From: Reticulitermes lucifugus
Lineage: Eukaryota; Arthropoda; Insecta; Blattodea; Rhinotermitidae
DNA length: 56,835 bases
Direction of reading: 5' to 3'
Assembly (NCBI GenBank): GCA_026260175.1
Contig: JAKCWW010000457.1
Location: 5,122 to 61,956 of the forward strand
The notes beneath the pieces are model-generated. The model did not search any database. It was given only the letters and a program-made list of their open reading frames with translations, and had not been told where the DNA came from. Shown one piece after another: positions 1 through 10,715 of this stretch. Both the position numbers and the translations under genes were made by a program. Every line of letters starts with the position of its first letter. The stretch's first letter is position 1.

Positions 1-58
1 GACAGACATCCATGCCCTAGGCGGGATTCGAACCCACAATCCCAGTAAGCGAGTGGCC
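1..58 (-). mobile_element. SINE-A, fragment cut by the window edge
   Basis: Reads on the minus strand as part of the tRNA-like head of the SINE-A family, with the B-box region (reverse complement of GGATTCGAACCCACAATCCC, near 23-42) and the junction GGCATGGATGTCTGTC that also occurs in the copies at 7.8, 12.6, 47.5 and 52.0 kb. The 3' part of the element lies outside the window. The head also lacks its 5'-most bases, since the match stops at AGTGGCCG near 58. Confidence 0.8.
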
Positions 59-1255
59 GTAGAAAATAGTCACTTCATAGTGAAATTTGTAGGCTATTAA
101 CCAATTAAGTATTTACAATAAATAAACGCATATTAGAAGCAGTATTCTTGACTTTTTTCTGTAATCAGAAATAATTAACAATAAATTATAATCATTACGA
201 ATGATGTGTGTGTGTAAAAGAAATAATCTCAAAGTATCATTCATCTAATTTCGCTAAAAGACTTAGTTGCAAGACGGATGTAAGTATGATGTAATTTAGT
301 AGCAATATTGGATGAAGCTTTTCCCTGAAACGTCTGGTGATTTTAATATGTGACACAGATATTGAAACAGATATTTTAAAAAACGATTATAACTCTTATT
401 TTAACCTATGTTCACAGAATACGCATGGCCTGTAAAGTCCTACAATCTGTTGCTGTGTAAGAAATTCTGGATATTGCTAAAGCGATTGGGTGAAGGAACT
501 TAGGCTTATGGCGTCAGCTGCCTAAAACTTAAACTTTGAGGAAAAGAAATAATTCGTTTTATTAGATTCCATTCTTCGTTTTTTTAGCCTTATTGTCGGT
601 GATGGGATATGAATACAACATTTTAGTCTGACAACCTTAACACGTGGGTTAACTACGAGTAGGCTTGGATGCAAGAGTGAAATGAAGTAGAATCTTAATG
701 AAATAGAATATGCTTACGTTAGCTGTTCTGGCTATAGATTAAACCCAGTGGTGCACTGATATGAATACGGTAATGAATTTTCATCATTCATATTTACTTA
801 TTTATTTGTAGGGACTAAGAATGGAGCAAAGTCCTTGAGACGCCACTGTCGGCTTCTCTAGGACTATTGTAGTATTGATAGAGAGTCATTTATCGAAATG
901 CGTGACTGATTTATACTTGTCTATTGACTACAATATGTAGATGTGACAAATTAGTTTATTGGCAAGATATGGTGGGCTGGTTATAGGTCAGGGGAACTGG
1001 TGCACCTGGCGTCACTGTGTGTAATTTAGACTGCGACTTACGTCTGCGGCACCGATGTAATAAAGGACCTAACGTGACTCCAGCAGAGGAAGCGAACTTA
1101 CCTTCAACTTACCTTTGTCAACGCAACTTATATACATTATGAAACGAAGAAGCCCTGGGTGACGAAGAGAAGTTTTGAATTCAGGCTAAAGTTTCTTAAG
1201 AAATATCATCATATTTCAATATCTTTTAGCACGGCGCAAAATTATAAGTAGGCCT
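59..1255. other. AT-rich DNA, no recognised feature
   Basis: No reading frame, tRNA-like head or inverted repeat that I can support. A single GAAACGTC lies near 329, but without the upstream box or stem seen at the other sites it is not called. Confidence 0.5.
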
Positions 1256-1267
1256 ACTCGTTGTGAG

Positions 1268-1538
1268 GTGGGCCGGGATAGCTCAGTCGGTATAGCGACT
1301 CGCTACGGGCTGGATGTTCCGGCGAGATCTTTCTCATCCGTCCAGACCGGCCCTGGGGTCCACCCAGCCTGCTGTAAAATGGGTACCGGGTCTCTTTCTA
1401 GGGAGTTAAGCGGTAGGGGCGTGGCGTTGACTGCCCACCGCCATGTAGCACCGAGGTTAAAGAAAGAGTAGATCTATACGTCTACTCCCTCCTTGCGCAT
1501 TCATAGCCGGTTCTAGGGTGAAATTTACCTTTACCTTT
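1268..1538 (+). mobile_element. SINE-B, B-box deleted
   Basis: A tRNA-derived SINE. The A-box-like AGCTCAGTCGGTATAGCG sits at 1280-1297. Compared with the copy at 19.07 kb, about 20 bases containing the B box (the GGATCGAATCCC segment) are missing between GGATGTTCCGG and CGAGATC, so this copy should have lost its internal RNA polymerase III promoter. The 3' domain (TAAAGAAAGAGTAGATCTAT, CATAGCCGGTTCTAGGGTGA) and tail of TTTACC repeats are intact. It is flanked by an imperfect 12-bp target-site duplication at 1256-1267 and 1539-1550 (10 of 12 identical). The open frame across it is SINE sequence, not a gene. Confidence 0.88.
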
Positions 1539-1550
1539 ACTTGTTATGAG

Positions 1551-2693
1551 CATAAACTCTTCGTGTTGGAAGTTGTTTAACGATGCTGCTTGAATCCCTT
1601 AAATTTCTTAACGTCGAATGATCTGAATGCATGATTATATGCGGTAGTTTGACGGTGACATCGCAGTGTTCGCACGGAGGGACATGGAGAACAGAAAACC
1701 GGAATAGCCGTTGTACCCCTCAGTTAAATGTGTTACTGTTTTGCCACCCTGCCAGAATTTTGTGGGACATTGACCCATTTTCACTGACATTAGGCTCAAG
1801 TCCCATTTACACAGCACACAGAAATATAGCAATTTCACTGTAAGAATATCATTTACTGCCCTATTTTCATTATTTCTTCGGCACATCCAGCATCTGTTTT
1901 CTTTCTTTTATATTAAAAGAATAGATCGCATTGACGTCACAAATGTGTGAAGTGAACCAGAAACAGAAATACCCTCTCTGCGTAGCGCCCCACCTTACCT
2001 CGGAGACAAACATGCGCCAAATCGTCTCGTGAAGCTCAGTTCTTGCGTCTCTCAATATAAGATCTCACCTCGTAGCTGCTACCAAGCTTCATACTCATAA
2101 ATTCCAGCAGTCACTTGGGAGGACGCGGGGCGTCGAGACGGCGGTGGTGGAGGGCGGGGCGGGCGTCGTGAGACGCTTGGTACTAGTTTAACCCCGTTAT
2201 ACAAGTGTGGAACATCCCCCTTTCTCAGGCAGAGCTTTCTCTCGTTTGCCAGACTATAATACAACGCTTGTTCAGTTTCTAGTCCAATTATTAAGCCCGT
2301 GGGGAGGGGGGGGTATGAAGAGGAAATGCTTTGGGAGGCGCTAGAATAACTAATGACGTCGAGCTATAGGGAGCTAACCTCTCTTCTAACCCTCCACGAA
2401 ACATCCTCGCCAGTAATGAAAAATTGGGTCAATTAAGTTTCATTACTGATTCATTATGCTTCCGTTCCACGCCCAGTGATCATTAATTTGTGCAGTAGCG
2501 TAGCCACTTCACTTCATGTCCTCCATTATTTGAATCCAGAGGCTTAAACATTTTCCTCATATTTATTAGTCAAGTACATAATTCTCGCCTTTTGTAATTT
2601 ATCTCGCCATTATAGATTTCGTAAAGGTTCTTACATTAGACAAATGGCAACGTTACATCTAACATTTACTCTGGTCGTCTGGGTTGTGATCGA
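1551..2693. other. Unannotated DNA with one GC-rich patch
   Basis: No supported gene. About 2117-2182 is unusually rich in G and C with many CpG (GGGCGGGGCGGGCGTCG and similar), unlike the surroundings. It could be a small CpG island or a regulatory patch; no start codon, TATA box or splice site next to it makes a case for a promoter. Confidence 0.4.
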
Positions 2694-2854
2694 GTGGTAT
2701 TGTGGGTGGCTAACGACGTTTCGAAGATACCTGCTACCTACACATTCAGGGTGCATTCTGGAGGAACCTGTTGTCTCCATCGTCATGGTATTGTCGCTCT
2801 GAAAATGTAGAGGGAATATTTATTCGAAACGTCGATAACCACCCACAAGACCAC
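2694..2854. mobile_element. Head-to-head inverted repeat of the GAAACGTCG type
   Basis: Two arms of about 32 bp, 2694-2725 and 2823-2854, are inverted repeats with about 3 mismatches (GTGGGTGGYTAWCGACGTTTCGAA). Both arms run into a GAAACGTCG box pointing outward. Inside each, a decayed CTGAA box lies 20-35 bases upstream of GAAAC, the same layout as in the elements at 5.9, 52.2 and 53.1 kb. The arm sequence itself differs from those, so this is a different family with the same architecture. No clear target-site duplication was found. Confidence 0.6.
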
Positions 2855-3289
2855 ACTATGTCGTGAGCAGGAAGATTAAAATCGAAGTCTTCACCACCGT
2901 CAAAACGTCAAATCTGAAAGTACTCTGTATTTAGTAGCTTTTTAAATACAGACTGTACAACTGTTCTGTATTATTGGGAACCAGTTAAAATGTGTGGCAG
3001 GAACGTTAAGTGGTAGTATAAGTAACGAACACAACCGTACAAACTGGGTTTATCTGGTTATACTACATGCGACAGGTCTGTAAATTACAATGAAACAGCT
3101 ATCGCATAATTTTCTGTTGCGATTTCCTTGAGGGACTCAGATACTGCCATATCGGAGCTCCCTGCTAAATGTGTGACAATCATCAGACCCAGATTATTAC
3201 ACTACCGCAAATTGTTGAAAGAGCAGTGTTAGAGATGAGATTATTAATGGGCAAGAACAATATATCATGACTGATCACAGTGTTGGGCG

Positions 3290-3943
3290 GGTTGTACCCA
3301 CAAGATGTTTCTTCTCCTTTTTCTACTCCTTCTTCTTACTTTGTAGCGCTTCGACCCGTTTTAGGGCCATGTCATCCCCGACCTTCTTCCTCCAACATTG
3401 TGTCTTTCTGCCACTGACTTCAGTGCCGTATCTGGAGCAAACCTACGGCATCCATCCAAGCACCATCTTCCCAACTTTCTTTAGGCTTTCCCACGGACCT
3501 TCTTCCTCCTAAACATTCTCCTGTTACTTTCTGTGGGATTGGAGAATCATCCATCCTTACTATGTGGCCAACCCACTAGTCTCTTCAGGCGTAAAAAGGT
3601 TGAAATACCACATCAGCATACAATTCGTAATCTCCTCATTGCATCTAATTCTCCACATCCCCTTGGCATGTGTAAGCTTGAATATTTGTCTGGGAATTTT
3701 CATTTCAAAGGACTTGATCTTATTGACGGCTTTCTGATAAGCAGGCCATGTTTCACCATGATATAGGATAATTCTGCAGGTAAATGTTGTGTATAGCATT
3801 ACTCGTACTTTCCAAGTTAATGTTGATATTCGATAAATCATTTGTGAAAATGTGGATTGGATTAAACTGGCTCGGGAGATCATCAAATGGCCGGATTTTA
3901 TGTACACTCTAATCAAAGTATTGGCTTCAGGAGAGCATAGCAT
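3290..3943 (-). pseudogene. LINE reverse transcriptase C-terminus, decayed
   Basis: The minus strand encodes the end of a non-LTR retrotransposon ORF2. A frame at 3560-3943 contains LYTTFTCRIILYHGETWPAY followed by FEMKIPRQIF and WRIRCNEEI, the thumb and connection region typical of LINE reverse transcriptases (family form LYGSETW...FERKILR.I). It continues with frame changes to about 3290 as a GRRSVGKPK-like segment (family form VGRPRxRWEDN). Only the 3' end survives, as is usual after 5' truncation, and frameshifts and stops make it dead. The plus-strand frames over it are antisense shadows. Clade not assigned. Confidence 0.75.
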
Positions 3944-5843
3944 TGCCTGATAGAGGCCATAATTTTAACAAAAAGAATACTGAAGCAGACTGTTGGTATT
4001 TTGGAGTTATTAAATTGTTGTGACTATATCCTTTTGAGATTTGGTAATCCTACATTGAGAAAGGCAAAGAAAGTAAGCCTTCCAGTTGCTAGTCAGTTTT
4101 GTGTTATGGGTTTGACATTGTTCTAAAGAATAAAAAGTTTAAGTTTGCAGAAACTCTCGAAAGTAAAGCAGTTTCCTACTCTGCAGTTAAGAAACAGAGT
4201 GCCTACCCGGCAAGGAATGCTTCAACATTTGCCTTAATCTTTGCAACGAAGCCTTCGAGTTGTTCATGTGCCTATGAAAACCAAAATCCGGAGCAAGCCA
4301 CACTCTTCCTCTAGAGGAACATTACCCTGCCTTAAAGATCCTGCTATACGGTCTGTGTCCCACAGCCATTCAGTAAAGTAACTGACCAGTACATTCCACA
4401 CGTTCCAGAGTATTCCTCCCCGTCGTTTATCCAGAATGCTTCTTCCCGAAGAGTCACCTACTACCTGCCACAGACGCAAGATTCGATCTCTAGAATGTAG
4501 AGGTTCATCGCTAAAGCTTCTGATGGAAAGCAATAAGCCAGGAACGTGTGCTGGTCACAGCGACTCGTATCTCGGCTTCCTTGATGCCACTGAATTCCGT
4601 AGTTCATTTGATATAGATCTCGATGACCCACATTACGTTTTCACATCTTTATGGGGATAAAAGTGAACTTTGCCAACCAAAACGGAAACTCGTAAAATCA
4701 ACGTACCTGAACTAACTAACATGCTTGTTAGAAAAAGCTATGAATATTTAAATTACTCGTACGTCTTGTCATTGAGACGTGTATACTGTGTTTACATCTC
4801 GTTGTTAAATAGTGTATGACACACTGCTGTCAAGTTGTACAGATTAATAATAAATTTATCGAAAATAAGCAGAAGTTCGGACATTTGGTAAAGAGAGTAG
4901 CAATTAAAAGTTACAATGACGAGGAAGTTAATAGTTGAATAATTTCAGAGAATGACAGCTACAATTCACACACAAACTTCTGTATTTTTCCTTATCCTAA
5001 AATCTAAACACTAAAATATACAAAACTGTAATTTTACCTGTAGGTTTGTATTTGTGTGAGACTTTATCACTTATCCTAAAAGAAAACTCAATTTGTGTTT
5101 GAGAACGGGGTGGTGAGTAAAAATATTTCGACCTAAGAGGGAAGAATTGAGAGAAGGATGAGGAAATTTCCATAATGAGGATCCTCACCATTGTCATTCT
5201 TCAGTAAAAATTATTGGAGCAATGAAGTCAAGGAGGCTAAGATGAGTGAGATATTTAACTTTTACAGGACGATAAATGCATACAAAATTGTAGGTGGAAA
5301 ACCTAGAGGAAAGAGAGATGCAGGCATTGATGAAATGGTAATATTAAACGGAATTTTAGGGAAATATTGTAGGATGGTATGATTTAGATTCATTTGGCTG
5401 AAGTTAGGAACAAGTAGTACCAGTGGCGGCTCTTGTGAAGACGGTAGTCACTCTTCGGTTTATACAAAAAGATTGAATTTCCTGACTAACTAAGCAACCC
5501 CAAGCTTCTCAAGATCTCAATGTAGTTAAATAGTGGGACTACAGTGCTTGAGGATAGAAGTATGTGTCCATGTTATTCCGAGAACACGTACTGGAATGGT
5601 GCATGAAGTAACTGATTAGTTTCACACACCTTGTCATTGAAATAAGCTCTTGGCGATATGGACCAGTAGCCTATTTTCAGTGCCGTTAGGAAACGTGAAA
5701 TACTGTAAGGTTTCACAAATTATTAAACTGGATTTTATCACAGTTTTTCAAAAAATAATATCTTCTTATTATCTTGATTCATGAAAAGTGAAGAAATTTG
5801 TCAGTAAGATTCGAGTTTCAAATTACTGTATTTACTGATTAAA
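3944..5843. other. Unannotated DNA
   Basis: Several short overlapping frames around 4100-4660 on both strands match no family I recognise, and none has splice signals at sensible positions. The rest is AT-rich sequence without visible repeats. Confidence 0.4.
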
Positions 5844-5856
5844 AAGTAAGTGAAAA

Positions 5857-6029
5857 CCTTGATTTCAGGCTTCCGTCGTGATGTTGACGAGATCTGCGCT
5901 CTTCTGGGATATTACGCGGCGTCGTGTGGTAATTGTTTACTGACGTTTCGGGACCGATACGCTGTCCCCAAACGTCGCTTAACAATTACCGCACGACGCC
6001 GCGTAATATCCCAGAAGAGCGCAGATCTC
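5857..6029. mobile_element. Foldback element, copy 1, with 13-bp target-site duplication
   Basis: An almost uninterrupted palindrome: left arm from GAGATCTGCGCTCTTCTGGG (5889) to about 5940, right arm from about 5978 to GCAGATCTC (6029), joined by a short centre holding the outward GACGTTTCGGG / CCCCAAACGTC boxes. The left arm carries an extra 32-bp tail (5857-5888, including GATTTCAGGCTTCCG). The 13-bp sequence AAGTAAGTGAAAA occurs at 5844-5856 and 6030-6042, a perfect target-site duplication that fixes both ends. It belongs with the copies at 52.2 and 53.1 kb. It encodes no protein, so any mobility would be supplied in trans. Confidence 0.85.
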
Positions 6030-6042
6030 AAGTAAGTGAAAA

Positions 6043-7748
6043 TTCGTCAACAGTTTCATCACTTATTAGGGGGAACAAACAAACGGCTGTGGAATGTGTC
6101 TATTTTTCCTGTCTTCAAAGTGACTGTTGTTACCACAGAAAAAATATATCTAAAGTATTCATCTCTCTTGTTGAACATAGAGAATTCTTGAGCAGATTTT
6201 CAACAAATAAATGAGAATTATTTTTACGTTTATTCGGTTGTAGAGAGACGGATGTCTAAGAATTCCAGTCAGCACAGTACATACCCTCCTTAAAAGAAGG
6301 TTCAGTTGGGCAAATTCCTCAACATCTTTCTTATCTTAGGTGATGATTTGCGTGGCTGTGAGTGGTGTTATCTTGCGTGAGTACTGGCAGTGATCAGTTA
6401 CGTAAAATGTTGTTTATAACTCATCTAATAACACGTAATCCTAAATCTTGTAATACATCTCTTATTAAAACACTAAATTTGATAATAAGCTTCGCTAGTC
6501 GTCCATCATTTCGATAAAGTCACCTGAGTCCGACAAATAACATAGACCCTGGTTCATTTCCGTGAGACTTGTCCACAAACGTGCACACTCATCATTCTGA
6601 ATGCTACTTAAAATAGCGATGGCTTGTCTGTTCCTGGGCAACCCTATACGGTCTAATGCATAAAGCGATCTAGGTCTGTGGCTGTTCTGCCGTTCAGAAA
6701 TTGTTTATTTAAAAAATCCACTATCTATTGCAACCACGGCTGTAGACAATATAACAGATGTATGTTGTAACATCCTTTGGTTTTAAAGCATAAATTTTAT
6801 CTCAATTAAGAATAGTCTTAATCGGATATATTCGCCCTTCTTGGAACATGAATTTAATGACAAGCAAGAATACTTCACTGTTTTCATCTTCAAACGATTA
6901 ATTTCATGTCAAACATGAGAGCTGCAATGATACTGATCTTAATTTCTGCGTCCTTTGTAAAGGTTATTTCTGTGCAGAAAAAGTCATAAATGTGACTGGA
7001 TCCAATGCACTGACTTTCGTATATTAATAGAGAAGCTGAAATACACGGGGGTTTTCTTTCGGTCAAGACAGTTATGCTGTAGGCCTATAGACTACGCACA
7101 AGAAGTCACAGCAGATAAACGCTTGTATTATCCTTTGCCATTACAAACCCATTGAAGAATGGCCACTTTTGCAAGCACTCTAATTTATTCAATCAAAGCA
7201 ACTATTAACCCTTTCAGGTTTACTGGGCGACGTAGCCACTTTCCTACTAAGTGTCTGGCGTGCAGATTTGTGGGATGACCGTATTCCTGTATCTGATGTG
7301 TGCTGCCAACTGTCGGCAACATTTAGAGACTGGAAAATGTATAGTAGATATTAGCACTGATTCTGGCAGTTTCGTGTGTTGGCTTCTTATTGTGACACGT
7401 TAATGAATTTTTACACAGAGTTAGAATATTACAGAGATGAGTACAATATCCGTAAAGCCAAACAGGCCTCGATCCGACACTAAAGGATACCCATAAATTA
7501 AATGTTTTTGAGAAGAAAGCTCCGAGGAAAAGTATTTGGACCTAAGGACGAGGAAGTGACAGGAGGATGGAGAAAATTGTACAAGTGTAATATTTTTTTT
7601 ACTCTTCATCAAATATTACTGTTCTGTTATATAGACTATATTTAACGACGTACTACTTAAATACAGTTTATAAACTCGTTAAACTTGTCGGGTATAAACT
7701 CGGAGTTTCAAACCGTCGATGTGTACGTAACTGTTGATTTACAAATAA
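6043..7748. other. Unannotated DNA
   Basis: No gene, SINE head or inverted repeat seen. The short frames are interrupted and resemble nothing known. Confidence 0.5.
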
Positions 7749-7773
7749 TATATACCTAATGTGCCGGTATATT

Positions 7774-8022
7774 ACCGATCGCAGTGGCCGCTCGGTCTAA
7801 GGCGTGGGTCTGGGGCTGCTCGATTGCTGGAATTATGGGTTCGAATCTCGCTGGGGCATGGATTTCTGTCTCTTGTGAGTGTTGCTAGGGAGAGGTCTCT
7901 GGGACGGGCTGATCACTCGTGCAAAGGAGTCCTAATGAGTGTGGTGTGTCTGAGTGTGGTCTCGAAACCTCAACAATGAGGAGGCCTAGGCCCACTACGG
8001 CTGTCGAGCCATGAAAAAAATA
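7774..8022 (+). mobile_element. SINE-A, complete copy
   Basis: A tRNA-derived SINE whose head resembles a class II tRNA (Leu/Ser-like). The A box GTGGCCGCTCGGTCTAAGGC starts at 7783 and the B-box-like GGGTTCGAATCTC is near 7838. The body carries GTCTCTTGTGAGTG and GGACGGGCTGATCACTCGT, then the tail module GAGGAGGCCTAGGCCCACTA with GGCTGTCGAGCCATG and a short A run. It is flanked by a 25-bp duplication with only 2 mismatches (7749-7773 and 8023-8047), longer than usual for a SINE. The open frame over it is SINE sequence. Confidence 0.92.
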
Positions 8023-8047
8023 TATATACCTAAAGTGCAGGTATATT

Positions 8048-8378
8048 TAAATGTCTCCATATGAAACGTTACACACCCAGCTCCAATTGTTCATTGGTTA
8101 TTGTCATCAAACCGAAAGCTAAAGAAAATGTTCGCACCACCGCCATGTGTTTATTTTACCTTCTGCAAAATATCATATAATTTCCCAAGATCTATTATTC
8201 TACATATTTTCTACGTGCCTCCATTGTTGCAAGTGTCGCTTCTGTCAGAAAATTTGCCTGCATGCTGTGTTATTACTGGGCATAGGAAGTGAGAGATTAC
8301 GGTACTGAGGTTTCGTCCAGTACCTTAATACTCATACAATGTTTCCTAAAAAAAGAAGCCGGTGAAATATTAAATTGT
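8048..8378. other. Unannotated DNA
   Basis: AT-rich sequence with one short plus-strand frame of no recognisable family. No repeats seen. Confidence 0.4.
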
Positions 8379-8541
8379 ACTATTACAATGTCAAACACAA
8401 CTCTTTATTAGTAAGTAAATCCTACATTACATTTTTTATATTTTAACAAAGTTTGCTTGATAATTACTTTTTAAAAGTCGAAACTAGTGTAAGATTTACT
8501 TGCAAATAAAGAGTTGTGTTTGACAGTGTAATGGTGCCATT
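8379..8541. repeat. Inverted repeat with ~45-bp arms (MITE or foldback)
   Basis: Left arm about 8381-8427 and right arm about 8488-8539 are inverted copies. The core GTCAAACACAACTCTTTATT is perfect and the flanks carry a few mismatches. About 60 bp of AT-rich sequence separates the arms. No coding content, and no target-site duplication identified with confidence. It lacks the GAAACGTC box, so it is unrelated to the other foldback elements. Confidence 0.7.
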
Positions 8542-9372
8542 TGTTAGTACAGATAACGCAATAGTATGCATACCATCAGAGTCGGTGAAGTGGTTGAAAG
8601 TTTGAAATGGCGACACACATGCGTGTGCACGCACGCACGCACCTAGCTTGGCGATCTCATAATTTTTTTCTTTTAGGAAGAAAAGTAGATTAAGAAAACG
8701 TGCATGATTTCAGTAATAGTTTGGTACGCCGTACATCGGCACACAGATAAAGTGGAGGTCTGTCTATTGACATATCTGCGTCTCTTCCGGTGAAATTAGT
8801 TAAGCTAATCCATTTGTTTTCATTACTTTGGAACGAACGACAGCGTGGTTTGGAGAGTGAGACAAGTTTCCTAGAAACTCCTGACGACATCAGAGGTAAA
8901 CATTATGAGGATGATTGATCGACCCTGCCATCACTCCATACCACGGGCTTGTCATCAATCATACAGCAACGTACACACGCTGAATAAGCTCCCCATCGTG
9001 GCTTATGACGGCCTGAGGATCAATTTTACCGGGAGATTTGACTGATAAGCTCTAGCACGTTGGAAGGTGAGAGCAGTCCTCCTATCTCTATTTGCTAAAA
9101 GGTGCCTTATTTCATGTGTGTAATCAAAGGTAGTGCCGTTTTGTTTCGTCAGTTGCGTAAAATAAGTTATTTCGTGATTAAGTAAATAAATACATTTACT
9201 TTGGGATCAGCTGTAAATGGCTGAACAGCATCGAATTTTATCTGTAATGAGATAACTGTTCTAAAGATCATCAAATAAAGTGCAAGTTAATAAAAATGAG
9301 CTTTGTTTGCAGTAATTAAATGCAAGCTATTAACACATCATTGCGACATTTTTTTTGTCAGTTTTCCTACTG
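8542..9372. other. Unannotated DNA
   Basis: Contains a short GT/CA-type alternating purine-pyrimidine run near 8617-8642 (GCGTGTGCACGCACGCACGC), a possible Z-DNA-prone stretch. Otherwise nothing supported. Confidence 0.4.
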
Positions 9373-9400
9373 GTTTCGATTTCAAGTAAGTCACCGTCAG
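9373..9400 (-). other. CTGA-box / stem / GAAAC motif, decayed
   Basis: On the minus strand this reads CTGACGGTGACTT, a short loop, then an imperfectly matching arm and ATCGAAAC, the same order of elements as at 9844 and 49071. It points away from the plus-strand copy 440 bp downstream, so the two form a head-to-head pair. The arms outside the motifs do not obviously match. Confidence 0.4.
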
Positions 9401-9843
9401 GGATATCTTTCGTGCATAAAGAAATTATTGACGTACAAATACATATATGGATTAAATTTATCTTTAAAATTCACAGTAGTGTAAGGCACATACTTGTAAA
9501 ATACTGTTAATCAATGAACTGAGATCCTAAAATTCGTCTTGGCTTTGTTCTTTCATTAGAATTTTTATATCAAGTACGTGTTATCCTATTCGCTACTATA
9601 AGTTAGTTAAGCCGTGAATCTAATTATAATAAATTGTATACAGTAACATTTCTTTATGATTTCTTCTCAATTATCATCTTGTGGGTCAGTTCAGGTTATA
9701 TGCAGAATGTTTCGCGACAAGTTAGGCTTCAGAAGAATGTTCTAGAGGTAATTTGAAGCAAAGAGTGTCCTGTACATTATAAATCGATTTGGGTCCCTTG
9801 CGCCGTATCAGATAATTGTTTTATGCAATGACTGATATTCTCC

Positions 9844-9871
9844 CTGATGATGGACAACTAAGGTCCGAAAC
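9844..9871 (+). other. CTGATGA-stem-GAAAC motif (hammerhead-like)
   Basis: CTGATGA (9844-9850), one extra T, a 4-bp stem GGAC / GTCC (9852-9855 and 9863-9866) with loop AACTAAG, then GAAAC. In a hammerhead ribozyme the core is CUGANGA, stem II, GAAA. The extra base before the stem is not canonical, so the catalytic reading is uncertain. The downstream sequence (ATGTAGCAGTG...) has no paired arm nearby. Confidence 0.5.
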
Positions 9872-10115
9872 ATGTAGCAGTGTAGTGTGTTTTTTAATAT
9901 ATTATTGTGGATCTGTGACAATTCGAGTCGGTTTGGTGCTTGATATTTAAAAAATTGTACAACTAAATCAGATTTGGGCATGACCACCTTGCTACTGCGT
10001 ACGTGCTGCCAGGCGTCACTCAACTGAATGCTCGCACTGAATGTATTCCATTTCGTTTGTTGTGTACGTAACGGCTTCAACTATGCACTCTGCCAGCTGT
10101 TGGCTTAACTTCGGC

Positions 10116-10280
10116 TTAGACTCCACGCAACCCAAACAGGAAATAATCGAACGGGTTTAAGTTAGGCGACCGAGGTGGCCATGCCTCCAGCCCACTTCTT
10201 CCAATCTATCTTCCTCTATTATCTTCGTTCACGTACTCCGTAACCTCTGTGCCAAAACTTGGAGGCGCTCTGTCATGTTG
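10116..10280 (-). pseudogene. Mariner-like transposase remnant
   Basis: Read on the minus strand from 10280, one frame gives QHDRAPPSFGTEVTEYV, an in-frame stop, then IGRSGLEAWPPRSPNLNPFD and YFLFG before a second stop. Tc1/mariner DDE transposases have a conserved block of the form (Q)HDGAPPHF...WPPRSPDLNPLD, carrying the second and third catalytic acidic residues; here HD and the final D of NPFD remain. The Gly after HD is Arg and the Asp of SPDL is Asn. Neither the N-terminal DNA-binding part nor terminal inverted repeats are visible, so this is an isolated, dead fragment. The match is by motif recognition only. Confidence 0.72.
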
Positions 10281-10715
10281 TAATCAAATTCTTCCTCTCT
10301 TTGCAAGGGGCACGTCCTGTGAATAAAGCATATGCCATTTTGTAGAAAATCCCCTTATTACACAGCCGCTAATCGTCCCTTATACAGTGTGGTTCAAGTT
10401 GCTAGCAATATTAGCAATTTTCACTACATGTTTGGCGAAAATTATTTTGTGCCACTTCGTATAAATTTTTATGCTCCACAGATATGTGTTTTTAATGCCA
10501 TCACGTGTAATTTGAGGTTCTTAGGTAAATAGAATATATCACAATTTGTAGCTAGGTTGCAGCAGTTCACAAAATTGTAGGCTATTTGCGTGGCGCGATC
10601 TCCCGGAGGAGGCTTTGTACTCTTTAGACGGTGACGGATAATAACTACCATCGTATAAAATCCTCCCCACGGACAGTTGGCCAGTAAATTTAGAGTCTCT
10701 ATCAGCTTGTAATTG
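10281..10715. other. Unannotated DNA
   Basis: Short frames only. No repeat recognised before the target-site duplication of the next SINE (10704-10715). Confidence 0.4.

Noticed and set aside
9808..10080. 90-codon minus-strand open frame
   Set aside because: Overlaps the plus-strand box-stem-GAAAC motif and its downstream repeat sequence; no protein motif.
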